A stretch of 64,000 nt of DNA from Aliivibrio salmonicida LFI1238 (GTDB lineage: Bacteria; Pseudomonadota; Gammaproteobacteria; Enterobacterales; Vibrionaceae): the NCBI RefSeq assembly GCF_000196495.1, contig NC_011312.1, positions 310,001 through 374,000 on the forward strand, read 5' to 3'. The notes under the pieces are model-generated. The model saw only the letters and a list, made by a program, of their open reading frames with translations. It did no database searches and was not told the DNA's origin. This document shows positions 25,317-34,000 of this stretch, piece after piece. Both the position numbers and the translations under genes were made by a program. The number at the start of each line of letters is the position of its first letter. Positions within the stretch are counted from its first letter, which is position 1.

Positions 25317-26324
25317 TTAAAGAATAAAATCTCTCACTTCTGCGTCTTTACGCTCTAGGTAGTGAATTGATTTAATGCGGCGAATGGTGCGACAACGTCC
25401 ACGAATAAGCAGTGTTTCCGTTGTTGCGATATTGCCTTGGCGAGTAATGCCTTCTAGCAAATCACCTTTCGTGATCCCAGTTGCTGCAAATACAACATCA
25501 TCGCTACGAGCCATGTCTGTCATTTTTAAGATAACGTTCGCTTCTACGCCCATTTCTTTACAGCGCTTGAGCTCTTCTTCACCATAAGCTCGGTTTTCTT
25601 CTGTATCGCCTTTCACTTCGTGACGAGGAAGAAGACGAGCTTGCATGTCGCCATCTAATGCGCGGATAGCGGCAGCAGAAATTACCCCTTCAGGTGCTCC
25701 GCCGATACAGTACATTACGTCAACTTCACTGTCTGGCATACACGTTAGGATTGAAGCCGCAACATCGCCATCAGGCACAGCAAATACACGAACGCCCATT
25801 TTTTGCATTTTCGCGATCATGACATCATGACGAGGTTTAGCAAGGGTGGTTACAACTAGCGTATCTAGTGTTTTGCCTAATGCTTTAGCGACATTCTCTA
25901 AGTTTTCTTCGAGAGAAAGGTTAAGGTCGATTGCACCTTTAGCACCAGGACCAACAACTAATTTTTCCATATACATATCAGGAGCTTTTAAGAAACTGCC
26001 TTTTTCGCCAGCAGCAAGTACAGCAAGTGCATTGGATTGCCCCATTGCTGTCATGCGAGTTCCTTCAATTGGGTCAACTGCGATATCTACGGCATCACCA
26101 CCGGTACCGACGGTCTCGCCGATATATAGCATAGGTGCATCATCGATCTCACCTTCACCAATAACAATCTCACCACTGATGTCAGTTTTGTTCAGAAGAG
26201 TACGCATTACTTCAACAGCAGCGCCATCGGCAGCGTTTTTATCACCACGGCCAAGCCATTTGTAACCAGCCAGTGCGGCACCTTCAGTAACTCGAGAAAA
26301 AGCCATTGCTAGATCGCGTTTCAT
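25317..26324 (-). CDS. glpX: class II fructose-1,6-bisphosphatase
   Basis: Hydrolyses fructose 1,6-bisphosphate to fructose 6-phosphate in gluconeogenesis; metal-dependent cytoplasmic enzyme of the GlpX class. The frame is open from 26375, but the ATG at 26324 gives the family start MKRDLAMAFSRVTEGAALAG and has CGGAG upstream, so the product is 335 residues, as in E. coli GlpX. Metal and substrate motifs are present: GDKNAADGAAVEVM, GEGEIDDAPMLYIGE and VDPIEGT. Single gene, with its own terminator on the 3' side; zapB is divergent. Confidence 0.97.
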   Translation of the reverse strand: MKRDLAMAFSRVTEGAALAGYKWLGRGDKNAADGAAVEVMRTLLNKTDISGEIVIGEGEIDDAPMLYIGETVGTGGDAVDIAVDPIEGTRMTAMGQSNALAVLAAGEKGSFLKAPDMYMEKLVVGPGAKGAIDLNLSLEENLENVAKALGKTLDTLVVTTLAKPRHDVMIAKMQKMGVRVFAVPDGDVAASILTCMPDSEVDVMYCIGGAPEGVISAAAIRALDGDMQARLLPRHEVKGDTEENRAYGEEELKRCKEMGVEANVILKMTDMARSDDVVFAATGITKGDLLEGITRQGNIATTETLLIRGRCRTIRRIKSIHYLERKDAEVRDFIL

Positions 26325-26691
26325 ATTTGCTCCGAATAATCGATGAATGGATAAAAATCGCGAAGATTTTATCACAACAAAAAAGGAAACGTTTGCTTTT
26401 TAGGTGAAAGAGTTATTTTTGATGAAATTTAAAGAAGATAATGGGACTAAAAATCATGTGGTTGAACTCAAATAATCAGGCTAAATTTCTAGTTTTAGTA
26501 TGAGGTTCGTTTTAATCTTAAGAAATAAGGTCAGATGTTGGTTAAAACTGTCTTTTTTTTGTTCATATAATGCAATTTAATGAATAACACTATGGCAGAA
26601 TTGCAATTGCTGAGTAGAATAGAAAACAAGTTTCGCAGGGAATCAATAATGCCCCTGCATTTCAATTAGAATTACAGTTAAGGTGGCAGGA
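26325..26691. other. divergent glpX-zapB intergenic region
   Basis: 367 bp of AT-rich sequence without a supported ORF. It must hold the promoters of both genes, but I cannot assign -35/-10 pairs with confidence. No repeat module lies here. Confidence 0.5.
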
Positions 26692-26934
26692 ATGTCTTTA
26701 GAAATATTAGAACAACTAGAAGCTAAAGTTCAGATGGCAGTAGATACAATCGCACTGCTACAAATGGAAGTTGAAGAATTAAAAGAAACGAACGCAGAGC
26801 TAACTCAAAATCTTGAGCAAGCAAATAACGGTCGTTCTGAAGTTGAGCAAGAAGCTCAGAAAGCACGTGATGAGCAAGCTAGTTTTGAAGCTCGCATCCG
26901 TGGTTTATTAGGTAAGATGGAAGAAGTAGAGTAA
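26692..26934 (+). CDS. zapB: cell division protein ZapB
   Basis: A small coiled-coil protein that joins the Z-ring through ZapA and helps Z-ring assembly and chromosome-division coordination. The 80 residues (MSLEILEQLEAKVQMAVDTI at the start) form one continuous heptad-repeat coiled coil, as in E. coli ZapB (about 81). The frame extends to a GTG at 26683, but ATG 26692 matches the family start. Next to glpX, as in other enterics and vibrios. Confidence 0.95.
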   Translation: MSLEILEQLEAKVQMAVDTIALLQMEVEELKETNAELTQNLEQANNGRSEVEQEAQKARDEQASFEARIRGLLGKMEEVE

Positions 26935-27071
26935 TTCTATTTTTTCGTCATAGCTTTCATTATTTCTGCGTTGTCGATGCTCACTTACTATCGTAAGCGC
27001 GGTGTTTTCACTTTGAACTAATGAAATCTATTTAGCCAAAATGTAGAATTGGTTAAAATGAAATGAATTTG

Positions 27072-27106
27072 AAACCGTAGATGTGAAAGCATCTGCGGTT
27101 TTTTTT
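27072..27106 (+). terminator. terminator of zapB (recurring hairpin)
   Basis: AAACCGTAGATGTGAAAGCA, then TCTGCGGTTTTTTTT: 9-10-bp stem with T-run. Nearly the same hairpin as behind tpiA and glpX. Confidence 0.88.
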
Positions 27107-27219
27107 CGATCAGAATTTAGATCGATCGCAGGCTCCCTGTAAGCGTGCGGGGAACTACACCTAACAAATAAAATTCATTATGCGTATCTTACGATCTTTC
27201 ATTTAACGAGAACGTAATT

Positions 27220-27534
27220 ATGCAAAAAGATAAAAAGAGAACACCAGAGCAATGGCACGCTCTATTTGAATCTCAGCAATCTAGCAAGCTTAGTGCCGCT
27301 GAATTTTGTCGTAACCATAATATTCTGCCAAAGACATTTAGTGCACGTAAAGCACGATGGAAACAAAAGATTAACGCTTCTACTTTCTTGAAAGTAGAAG
27401 CGTTAACATCAACTATCATCGCCACTCCACAATTACCAGATATTCAACTTTCTATCGGAAAATTGCGATTAACATTGCCAGCTAATACTGAACCTCACTG
27501 GATAGGACTCTTATTAAAAGGGTATCAATCATGA
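27220..27534 (+). CDS. tnpA: IS66 accessory protein TnpA (copy 2)
   Basis: 104 residues, identical to the copy 1 protein, with the helix-turn-helix-like region AEFCRNHNILPKTFSARKAR. First gene of the intact tnpABC set; overlaps tnpB by 4 bp. Confidence 0.94.
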   Translation: MQKDKKRTPEQWHALFESQQSSKLSAAEFCRNHNILPKTFSARKARWKQKINASTFLKVEALTSTIIATPQLPDIQLSIGKLRLTLPANTEPHWIGLLLKGYQS

Positions 27535-27878
27535 ATGTATTTACTGATATTTCCACCATTTATCTTCATCGTGATTTTGTCGATTTTCGCAAGGCCATTA
27601 ATGGCCTTGTCGTGATTGTTGAGCAAGAAATGCAACTATCACCGTTTAGTGATGCTCTATTTATATTTTGCAATAAGCCTCGTGATAAACTCAAAATATT
27701 GTATTGGGATAAAACAGGATTCGCTTTATGGTACAAGCGATTAGATGAAGACCGCTTCAAATGGCCACGAAATATAAATAACGATACGTTAGCATTATCA
27801 GAGCAGCAACTGACACTGCTATTACAAGGTTTTGATATCTTAGGACATCAACCGGTACATTATCAAACAACCCTTTAA
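27531..27878 (+). CDS. tnpB: IS66 accessory protein TnpB (copy 2)
   Basis: 115 residues of the IS66 Orf2 family (YLHRDFVDFRKAINGLVVIV). It differs from copies 1 and 3 at residue 7 (Ile for Val), so copy 2 is not the direct parent of both without a change. Confidence 0.94.
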   Translation: MNVFTDISTIYLHRDFVDFRKAINGLVVIVEQEMQLSPFSDALFIFCNKPRDKLKILYWDKTGFALWYKRLDEDRFKWPRNINNDTLALSEQQLTLLLQGFDILGHQPVHYQTTL

Positions 27879-27949
27879 ATAGTTGATTCTCAGTCAAGAA
27901 TAGGAGGCAACCGATTGATTACCTGTATTATCGTTATATAGTCATCTAC

Positions 27950-29437
27950 ATGACTGATAAAATAAAACCACTTCCTGATACCATTGACGAGCTGAAAGCA
28001 CTTGTGCTTCAGCTTGAAAATAAATATAACCGTCTTCTAGAGCAATTTCGACTGGCTCAACATCAGCGCTTTGGTAAAAGCAGTGAATCTGACTCGACTC
28101 AATTTGATTTATTCAATGAAACAGAAGAAGAAATCATCATTGAAAATGATGACACACAAACGATTACCTACACTCGTCAAAAGCCAAAACGCCAACGCTT
28201 ACCTGAAGACTTACCGCGTACTGTTATTATCCACGACATAAAAGATAAAACTTGTAAGTGTTGCGGTCTAGAGATGCATGCGATGGGTAAAGACATCAGT
28301 GAAAAGTTGGAATTTGTACCAGCTAAAGTGGAAGTTATTCAACATGTTCGTCCTAAATATGCTTGCCGAAATTGTGAAAAAAACAATACTTCAGTAGACA
28401 TTAAACAAGCCCCAATGCCAGCGTCACCAATCCCTAAAGGGATTGCGACCGCAAGTTTACTTGCTCAAATTATTACGGCTAAATTTCAATACAGTCTTCC
28501 ACTTTATCGTCAAGAAACGTTATTTCAGCAATGGGGTATCATTATTGGACGGCGAACGATGGCGGATTGGTTAATAAAATGCTCGGTACTATTTACCCCT
28601 CTTAATAACGAGTTACATCGTATTTTGCTTGAACAACCCACTCTGCATTGTGATGAAACAACGGTAAATGTGTTGGATGTTGAAAAAGCAAAATGTTATA
28701 TGTGGGTCTACTGCTCTGGCTATGATTCTCCAGGCTCTGGTGTTTTGCCTGGAATTGTACTTTATGATTATCAATCTAGCAGGCATGGCTACCATCCAGT
28801 TAACTTTTTAAAAGGTTATAACGGGTATTTACATACCGATGGTTACCAAGGTTATGAACAAACTGAAGCGATTTTAGTTGGCTGTTGGGCACACGCACGT
28901 CGACGATTTATTGAGGCTCAACGTGTTCAAGTAAAAGGGAAAACAGGGAGTGCAGATTGGGTATTGAGTAAAATCCAAAAGCTATACCGGATCGAATCGT
29001 TATTAAAAGAGGCTTCCCCTGAAGCCAAGTATGTTGCTAGGCAGACAGAAGCCCGCGATTTACTTAAAGAGCTCCGTGATTGGCTTGATAGCGCAGTTAG
29101 TCGAGTATCACCTAAAACAAAATTAGGTGAGGCGATTAGCTATACATTAAATCAATGGGATAAATTAGTTCGTTATATTGATGATGGATTGTTATCTATT
29201 GATAACAATCGAGCAGAGCGAGCGGTTAAACCGTTTGTTATCGGCCGGAAAAACTGGTTATTTTCGGGTTCAACGGCTGGTGCAGATTCAAGTGCAATGC
29301 TTTACAGCATTGTAGAAACAGCAAAGGCAAACGGATTAATCCCTTACGATTATATTAGGTATTGTCTAGATCGTTTATGTGTTGGATCGCCAGATATCGA
29401 TTCACTTTTACCTTGGAATGTAAAAGACAAGGTGTAG
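27950..29437 (+). CDS. tnpC: IS66 transposase TnpC (copy 2, full length)
   Basis: A 495-residue IS66 transposase. The N-terminal leucine-zipper-like coiled coil covers about residues 1-45 (DTIDELKALVLQLENKYNRL). Zinc-binding cysteines follow (KTCKCCGLEM, YACRNCEKNN), then the DDE catalytic core with HCDETTVNVLD, HTDGYQGYE and the Glu in NNRAERAVKP, and a C-terminal IS66 Orf3 domain to LPWNVKDKV. Its frame passes through TYTRQKPKRQRLPEDL, the segment lost in copies 1 and 3. Confidence 0.96.
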   Translation: MTDKIKPLPDTIDELKALVLQLENKYNRLLEQFRLAQHQRFGKSSESDSTQFDLFNETEEEIIIENDDTQTITYTRQKPKRQRLPEDLPRTVIIHDIKDKTCKCCGLEMHAMGKDISEKLEFVPAKVEVIQHVRPKYACRNCEKNNTSVDIKQAPMPASPIPKGIATASLLAQIITAKFQYSLPLYRQETLFQQWGIIIGRRTMADWLIKCSVLFTPLNNELHRILLEQPTLHCDETTVNVLDVEKAKCYMWVYCSGYDSPGSGVLPGIVLYDYQSSRHGYHPVNFLKGYNGYLHTDGYQGYEQTEAILVGCWAHARRRFIEAQRVQVKGKTGSADWVLSKIQKLYRIESLLKEASPEAKYVARQTEARDLLKELRDWLDSAVSRVSPKTKLGEAISYTLNQWDKLVRYIDDGLLSIDNNRAERAVKPFVIGRKNWLFSGSTAGADSSAMLYSIVETAKANGLIPYDYIRYCLDRLCVGSPDIDSLLPWNVKDKV

Positions 29438-29453
29438 TTCCCCGCACGCTTAC

Positions 29454-29694
29454 GGCTCCCTTGCAGGATTCAGAGGTGATCGTGGTCGTTGACCAAAATA
29501 CCGTTTATCCCCTTGATAGATTATTGAGATCGGTGATGTTGATATAAGGGGAGGTTAGGAGGGTTGCTAGTGATGAGATTTGGTTTATCTGAATTACGAT
29601 AATGTGCATAACCAACCCCAACCCCCTCTAATTCCCCCTTCTATTGACTATACCGCTTTCATAGATTTTGGTATTTAAGGCGAAGTCGTCTGAT
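29454..29694. repeat. remainder of the repeat interrupted by IS66 copy 2
   Basis: TGCAGGATTCAG continues the sequence broken by the IS. A degenerate member of the G-rich family follows (ATAAGGGGAGGTTAGGAGGG and later CCAACCCCCTCTAATTCCCC). No gene is seen up to the rraA stop at 29695. Confidence 0.7.
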
Positions 29695-30192
29695 CTACTC
29701 TTCCTCGCCCATTTCTTCTAATGGTTCTTGCGAGATAATGATCCCTGTTGAGTCGGCATAAAGGTAGTCTTCCGGTAGAAAGGTAACGCTACCAAAATTG
29801 ACGGCAACATCTATTTCACCGACATTTTTCTTTGCTGCACCCACAGGAATAGAAGCAAGCGCTTGAATGCCTAATTCTATTTCTTCTAGATAATCGACTT
29901 CACGTACACAGCCATAAACGATCAATCCTTCCCACCCATTGTGTGCCGCTTTTGCTGCGAGATCAGCGTCAATCAATGCACGACGTAATGAGCCACCGCC
30001 ATCAATTAATAATATACGACCTTCACCTTTTTCATCCAGTAGTTGGCTAATAAGTCCATTATCTTCAAAACACTTGATTGTCGTGATTTGTCCTGAGAAT
30101 GAACTCTTTGCACCAAAGTGGCTAAACATTGGTTCAACAACATCAACTTGGTCTAAATAAATGTCACAAAGTGCTGAAGTATTATATTCCAT
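29695..30192 (-). CDS. rraA: ribonuclease E activity regulator RraA
   Basis: Binds RNase E and inhibits its endonuclease activity, changing mRNA decay. The 165 residues match RraA. Family sequence includes TSALCDIYLDQVDVVEPMFS at the N-terminus and DGGGSLRRALIDADLAAKA, GWEGLIVYGCVREVDYLEEI in the methyltransferase-like fold (the fold has no methyltransferase activity). The ATG at 30192 gives the family start. Located downstream of menA on the same strand, the conserved enterobacterial and vibrio order. Confidence 0.97.
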   Translation of the reverse strand: MEYNTSALCDIYLDQVDVVEPMFSHFGAKSSFSGQITTIKCFEDNGLISQLLDEKGEGRILLIDGGGSLRRALIDADLAAKAAHNGWEGLIVYGCVREVDYLEEIELGIQALASIPVGAAKKNVGEIDVAVNFGSVTFLPEDYLYADSTGIIISQEPLEEMGEEE

Positions 30193-30285
30193 CGTGAGGC
30201 TTACCTTCTGGTTGTGGTGGCAGTTAAACGTGTGAAGATTTTAATATACGTACTTTCTAGGTCATTACTATGACAAGTCTCAAGG

Positions 30286-31194
30286 TTATATAGATAAATA
30301 CAAACCAAGTGAGAAGAAGATATTTGTGAATAAAGCACATTGCACGACCGTTCCCATCATTGGTCTAATGGCTTCGCCATCGGGTGCTCGCATCACTGAA
30401 ATAACATGATTCAGTACAAAAGGTGCCGGGATTAAAAATAACCAACCAGCTAAAGAGTGGATTTGCGTTGCGCTAAATAGGGCGAGACACGTAAAGCTGA
30501 TCGCGATGATGATGGCGTGATACTTACGACCCCAATTTGGACCCATGCGTACCGCCAGTGTCATTTTCCCACAGGCGGCGTCATTATCAATATCACGCAG
30601 ATTATTAATATTTAAGACGGCAACAGCCAAAAGGCCACAAGCAATAGCAGGCAGAAGCAAAGAGGAGGACAAATGGCCTGTTTGTAAGTAGTAAGTTCCT
30701 GCAACCCCCAGTAGACCAAAAAAGATAAATACTGAGATATCACCAAGTCCACGATACCCATAAGGTTTATCACCCATGGTGTATGCGATAGCCGCGCCAA
30801 TCGCTAAAAGACCAAGAATAATGAATCCGATAATGTCCATGGTTTGATGAAGAGAGCTAAAAACCAAGATTAAACCGCTGATAATGGTTAAGACAATATT
30901 AATACCAATGGCTTTCTTCATCGTAGCTTGAGTGACAAGGCCGGATTGCATGGCACGCTGTGGCCCAAGGCGTTCATCATTATCTGTGCCTTTTACTGCA
31001 TCACCATAATCATTGGCGAGGTTGGATAAAATTTGCAGTAAAGTGGCGGTAACGAAGGCCATTATGGTAATGGTTGCAGAAGCATGGTTATTCCAATACG
31101 CCAGAGCCGAGCCGGTCATGATAGAAGCAAGCGCTAAAGGTAATGTTTTTGGACGGGCTGCACTGAGCCAAATAGCAAAAGGAGAAGTTTTCAT
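30286..31194 (-). CDS. menA: 1,4-dihydroxy-2-naphthoate polyprenyltransferase
   Basis: Inner-membrane UbiA-family enzyme that prenylates 1,4-dihydroxy-2-naphthoate to demethylmenaquinone. The product of 302 residues has eight or nine membrane segments and the two Asp-rich motifs, NDYGDAVKGTDNDE and NLRDIDNDAACGKM, that hold the Mg-diphosphate. The frame begins at 31245, but ATG 31194 gives the family start MKTSPFAIWLSAARPKTLPL and has AGGAG upstream. Followed by rraA, the usual order. Confidence 0.96.
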   Translation of the reverse strand: MKTSPFAIWLSAARPKTLPLALASIMTGSALAYWNNHASATITIMAFVTATLLQILSNLANDYGDAVKGTDNDERLGPQRAMQSGLVTQATMKKAIGINIVLTIISGLILVFSSLHQTMDIIGFIILGLLAIGAAIAYTMGDKPYGYRGLGDISVFIFFGLLGVAGTYYLQTGHLSSSLLLPAIACGLLAVAVLNINNLRDIDNDAACGKMTLAVRMGPNWGRKYHAIIIAISFTCLALFSATQIHSLAGWLFLIPAPFVLNHVISVMRAPDGEAIRPMMGTVVQCALFTNIFFSLGLYLSI

Positions 31195-31281
31195 GGCATC
31201 GCAAAAATAGTGAATAGACTCTCTATTATTCACTATTTTCGACACATACCCAAGTTTGTCACTGATCTTTTAATAAAGAGA

Positions 31282-32151
31282 TTAACCAATCTTACCAGTT
31301 TCAATAAGTTGCTGAAGCAAAGGACGAATGATTAGCTCCATTGCAAAACTCATTTTACCGCCAGGAACAACCAACGTGTTATGGCGTGACATGAAAGAAC
31401 CATCAATCATTGCAAGTAAATAGGGGAAGTCGACATTGGCGATACCACGAAAACGAATAACAACAAAACTTTCATCTAAACTTGGAATGCCTTTGGCGTT
31501 TAATGGGTTAGAGGTATCAACCGTGGGTACGCGTTGAAAGTTAATATGAGTACGTGAAAACTGTGGTGTGATGTAATTTAGATAATCATCCATTGATCGA
31601 ACAATAGAATCCATCACGGCTTCACGAGAATGACCACGATCACGGGTATCTCGAACAAATTTCTGAATCCATTCAAGGTTTACAATCGGCACCATTCCAA
31701 TCAATAGGTCGACATGCTGCGATACATTGATATCTCCATCAACGACGCCGCCATGAAGGCCTTCATAAAAAAGGACATCGGTGTTATCTGGCAGTTCTTG
31801 CCATGGGGTAAAGGTTCCGGGCATTTGATTAAAAGGAACCGCTTCATCAAAGGTGTGAAGATAACGACGGTATTGTCCGCTGCCATCAATACCATATTGA
31901 TGGAAAAATTGTTCAAGGGCAGGAAAGTCGTTTGCTTGAGGGCCAAAGTAGCTAATGTGCTTACCTTGTTCTTTTGCTTTACGGATCTCGACATCCATCT
32001 CTGGACGAGTAAAGCGGTGAAAGCTGTCACCTTCAAGCCATGAGGCTTTTATATCCATCATGTTGAACATTTTACGGAAAGCTTCTGAGGTGGTGGTAGT
32101 GCCGGCGCCAGATGAACCAGTCACGGCAATAATTGGATGTTTAGCGGACAT
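31282..32151 (-). CDS. prkB: phosphoribulokinase-family protein
   Basis: A 289-residue P-loop kinase of the phosphoribulokinase/uridine kinase superfamily. Walker A is GSSGAGTTTTSEAF (about residues 12-25); further family sequence is FHRFTRPEMD, FYEGLHGG and NLEWIQKFVRDTRDRG. No Calvin-cycle gene is near and the organism type does not fix CO2, so the physiological substrate of this enteric PrkB-type protein is unclear. First of the prkB-yheU-yheT group on this strand in the sense of the shared neighbourhood, though yheU and yheT lie upstream. Confidence 0.93.
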   Translation of the reverse strand: MSAKHPIIAVTGSSGAGTTTTSEAFRKMFNMMDIKASWLEGDSFHRFTRPEMDVEIRKAKEQGKHISYFGPQANDFPALEQFFHQYGIDGSGQYRRYLHTFDEAVPFNQMPGTFTPWQELPDNTDVLFYEGLHGGVVDGDINVSQHVDLLIGMVPIVNLEWIQKFVRDTRDRGHSREAVMDSIVRSMDDYLNYITPQFSRTHINFQRVPTVDTSNPLNAKGIPSLDESFVVIRFRGIANVDFPYLLAMIDGSFMSRHNTLVVPGGKMSFAMELIIRPLLQQLIETGKIG

Positions 32152-32252
32152 GACAAACCCTGTCTATTTTCCTTAATTGGGAAGATGTTATAACAGGGTT
32201 GATTTAAATGATACGTTATAGTTTAAAAATTGTGAGTGATTTGGTGACGTAA

Positions 32253-32495
32253 TTACTCAAAGTCGTGATTGGTCATATTTGGGTTGAAACGGGCTTTGGT
32301 TTGAATATCTACCGTCTCATGAAGCTCTGAAAATACCACCATGGCGTCACCATTTTTGAGTAGTAGTTTAACCTGCTCTATCTTGTCTTGATGGCTGCAT
32401 TCCATTTCTCCATAATCCGTGCCTTCTCGCAGTACAAATTCTGAAATTAAATTTTCTAGCGTATCTGGAGCAATGTCTTGCCAAGGAATGATCAT
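32253..32495 (-). CDS. yheU: YheU family protein
   Basis: An 80-residue UPF0270 (YheU) protein: [20 protein letters not shown] at the N-terminus with EGTDYGE following, the family hallmark. Small, acidic, cytoplasmic, of unknown function. Lies between yheT (34 bp upstream) and prkB (101 bp downstream) on the same strand, the conserved enteric order yheT-yheU-prkB. Confidence 0.93.
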
Positions 32496-32529
32496 ACTTC
32501 TATCTAATCCTAATCTAAATTAAAGAGCG

Positions 32530-33498
32530 TTACACAACAGTTTGAAACCACCGATTTACGGTGTCTTCTAGCCAAAAGTTTGGTTTGGTCATTGAGCCAT
32601 TAATAAAGCCAACATGGCCCCCATGTTCCGTGAGTTGATAGTGTACACAGTTAGGAAGAGGATGAGTAGGGATCACCGCGGTTGTCATAAAAGGATCGTC
32701 TTTGGCGTGAATGATCCGTGTTGGAATATTGATGTCATTGAGAAATTGTAACCCGCTGCATTGCTGATAATAATCTTGGGCATCGGCATAGTCATTGAGG
32801 GGGGCGGTGATTAAATTATCAAATTGCAGTAAGTCAGGAATGGCGGCAATCATGTCTTTGTCTAAACCAACGATATGTTTTCTTGTGCTATTTAACTTTT
32901 TGATGCTATTGGTTTTTAATGAGCGTAACAAATACCCTTGGTATACACGAGAGAATCCTTGTTGAATTCGCTCTGAACACGCCGATAAATCTAAAGGTGC
33001 GGAAATAATGGTGGCGGCATTGAGTAATGTATTCGAGTTATATTTTGCTAAGTAGTTAACCAACATATTGCCGCCAAGAGAAACGCCAGTAGCCACTTTG
33101 ACTCGATTTGGAAAGCGGTCATGGATGGTTTCTAGGAAGAAACGAGCGTCTTCGGTTTCACCTGAATGATAGGCTTTTTCTAAACGATTAGGTACGTCAC
33201 TGCACCCTCTAAAATGCATCATTACCCCTAACCAACCTTGTTCTTTGGCTGAAGATAATAATCCATTCGCATAAGGACTTTCAAAGCTTCCCTCTAACCC
33301 ATGAAATAAAATGAACAGAGGTTTGTTACCTGCGGTGTTTGGATTTTCGCTCCAGGCTAAATCAACAAAGTCACCATCGGGTAATTCGAGTCGTTGCCAA
33401 TACGCATTAAATAAGGGGTGACGACGCAGCAATCGCGGTAATAAGGTTTGAATATGGGCGTTTGATAACCCGGTTATTGGCGTAAATTGATCCATCAT
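32530..33498 (-). CDS. yheT: YheT-family alpha/beta hydrolase
   Basis: A 322-residue hydrolase of the YheT/ABHD1-3 family. The nucleophile elbow is GVSLGGN (GxSxG, near residue 140), the oxyanion region FHGLEGSFESPYANGL is near residues 65-80, and the late catalytic His is in EHGGHVGF near residue 294. Probably acts on a lipid or ester substrate; the natural substrate is not established. Part of the yheS-TIGR02444-yheT-yheU-prkB run. Confidence 0.94.
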   Translation of the reverse strand: MMDQFTPITGLSNAHIQTLLPRLLRRHPLFNAYWQRLELPDGDFVDLAWSENPNTAGNKPLFILFHGLEGSFESPYANGLLSSAKEQGWLGVMMHFRGCSDVPNRLEKAYHSGETEDARFFLETIHDRFPNRVKVATGVSLGGNMLVNYLAKYNSNTLLNAATIISAPLDLSACSERIQQGFSRVYQGYLLRSLKTNSIKKLNSTRKHIVGLDKDMIAAIPDLLQFDNLITAPLNDYADAQDYYQQCSGLQFLNDINIPTRIIHAKDDPFMTTAVIPTHPLPNCVHYQLTEHGGHVGFINGSMTKPNFWLEDTVNRWFQTVV

Positions 33499-33517
33499 AG
33501 GTCATCACTTATGGTCA

Positions 33518-34000
33518 TTAAGGGTGTAATGTATTGAGCAAACTTTGGGCATTAAGCGAAACGCAATAAAGAGAAAGTAACGTTGAATGCGTTAATTGAG
33601 TTTGGTTTAAATCAATACGATGCAGTGTGTGTAATAGATCATGTTGTTGCTGCTTTTCTAACTGTAATTCAAAATTAAGGGCTTGTTGATAAAGCGTTTT
33701 TGACTCAGTAAGTTTGATGTTTTTTCTTAATGAACGATAAGAGATAAGTAGTGGGTCTGTATAAAAAAGGGCATCTTGAAGCTGATGGCGTTGTGTTTTT
33801 GAAATAGAAATGGCAAGTGAATCTAGCCATATGAATAAGAGCACTAAATTTACGTTACCAGAATATTGGTCTTGAAGAGTAAGGCATGCTTGCTGCACAC
33901 CTTCTTTTTTATAGTGGGATAGAGAAAAAGCCCAAAAGGCATCAGTGGTTAACTGCGCCTGTTGGGTTGGGGTCAATATTCCGTTATGAGCGGGCTTCAT
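33518..34000 (-). CDS. TIGR02444-like hypothetical protein
   Basis: A helical protein of 160 residues beginning MKPAHNGILTPTQQAQLTTD. Its size, the ALSFWAFSL-like element (here DAFWAFSLSHYKKEGVQQAC) and its place directly after the ABC-F gene match the TIGR02444 family of gammaproteobacteria. The frame is open from 34051, but ATG 34000 fits the family; its first 17 bp overlap the end of yheS. Function unknown. Confidence 0.8.
   Translation of the reverse strand: MKPAHNGILTPTQQAQLTTDAFWAFSLSHYKKEGVQQACLTLQDQYSGNVNLVLLFIWLDSLAISISKTQRHQLQDALFYTDPLLISYRSLRKNIKLTESKTLYQQALNFELQLEKQQQHDLLHTLHRIDLNQTQLTHSTLLSLYCVSLNAQSLLNTLHP

Larger units (their letters stand above)
27139..29453 (+). mobile_element. 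IS66-family element, copy 2 (intact)
   Basis: 2315 bp with perfect terminal inverted repeats of at least 23 bp (starting GTAAGCGTGCGGGGAACTAC) and an 8-bp target duplication GGCTCCCT at 27131-27138 and 29454-29461. The target is the sequence GCAGGCTCCCTTGCAGGATT, which is itself a repeat: its reverse complement lies uninterrupted at about 25181-25204 beside glpX. Carries intact tnpA, tnpB and tnpC, so this copy could mobilise the defective ones. Confidence 0.97.

Noticed and set aside
31282..32151. Calvin-cycle phosphoribulokinase
   Set aside because: Neighbours are yheU/yheT/menA and no RuBisCO gene is present; the gene is the enteric-type prkB of unclear substrate.
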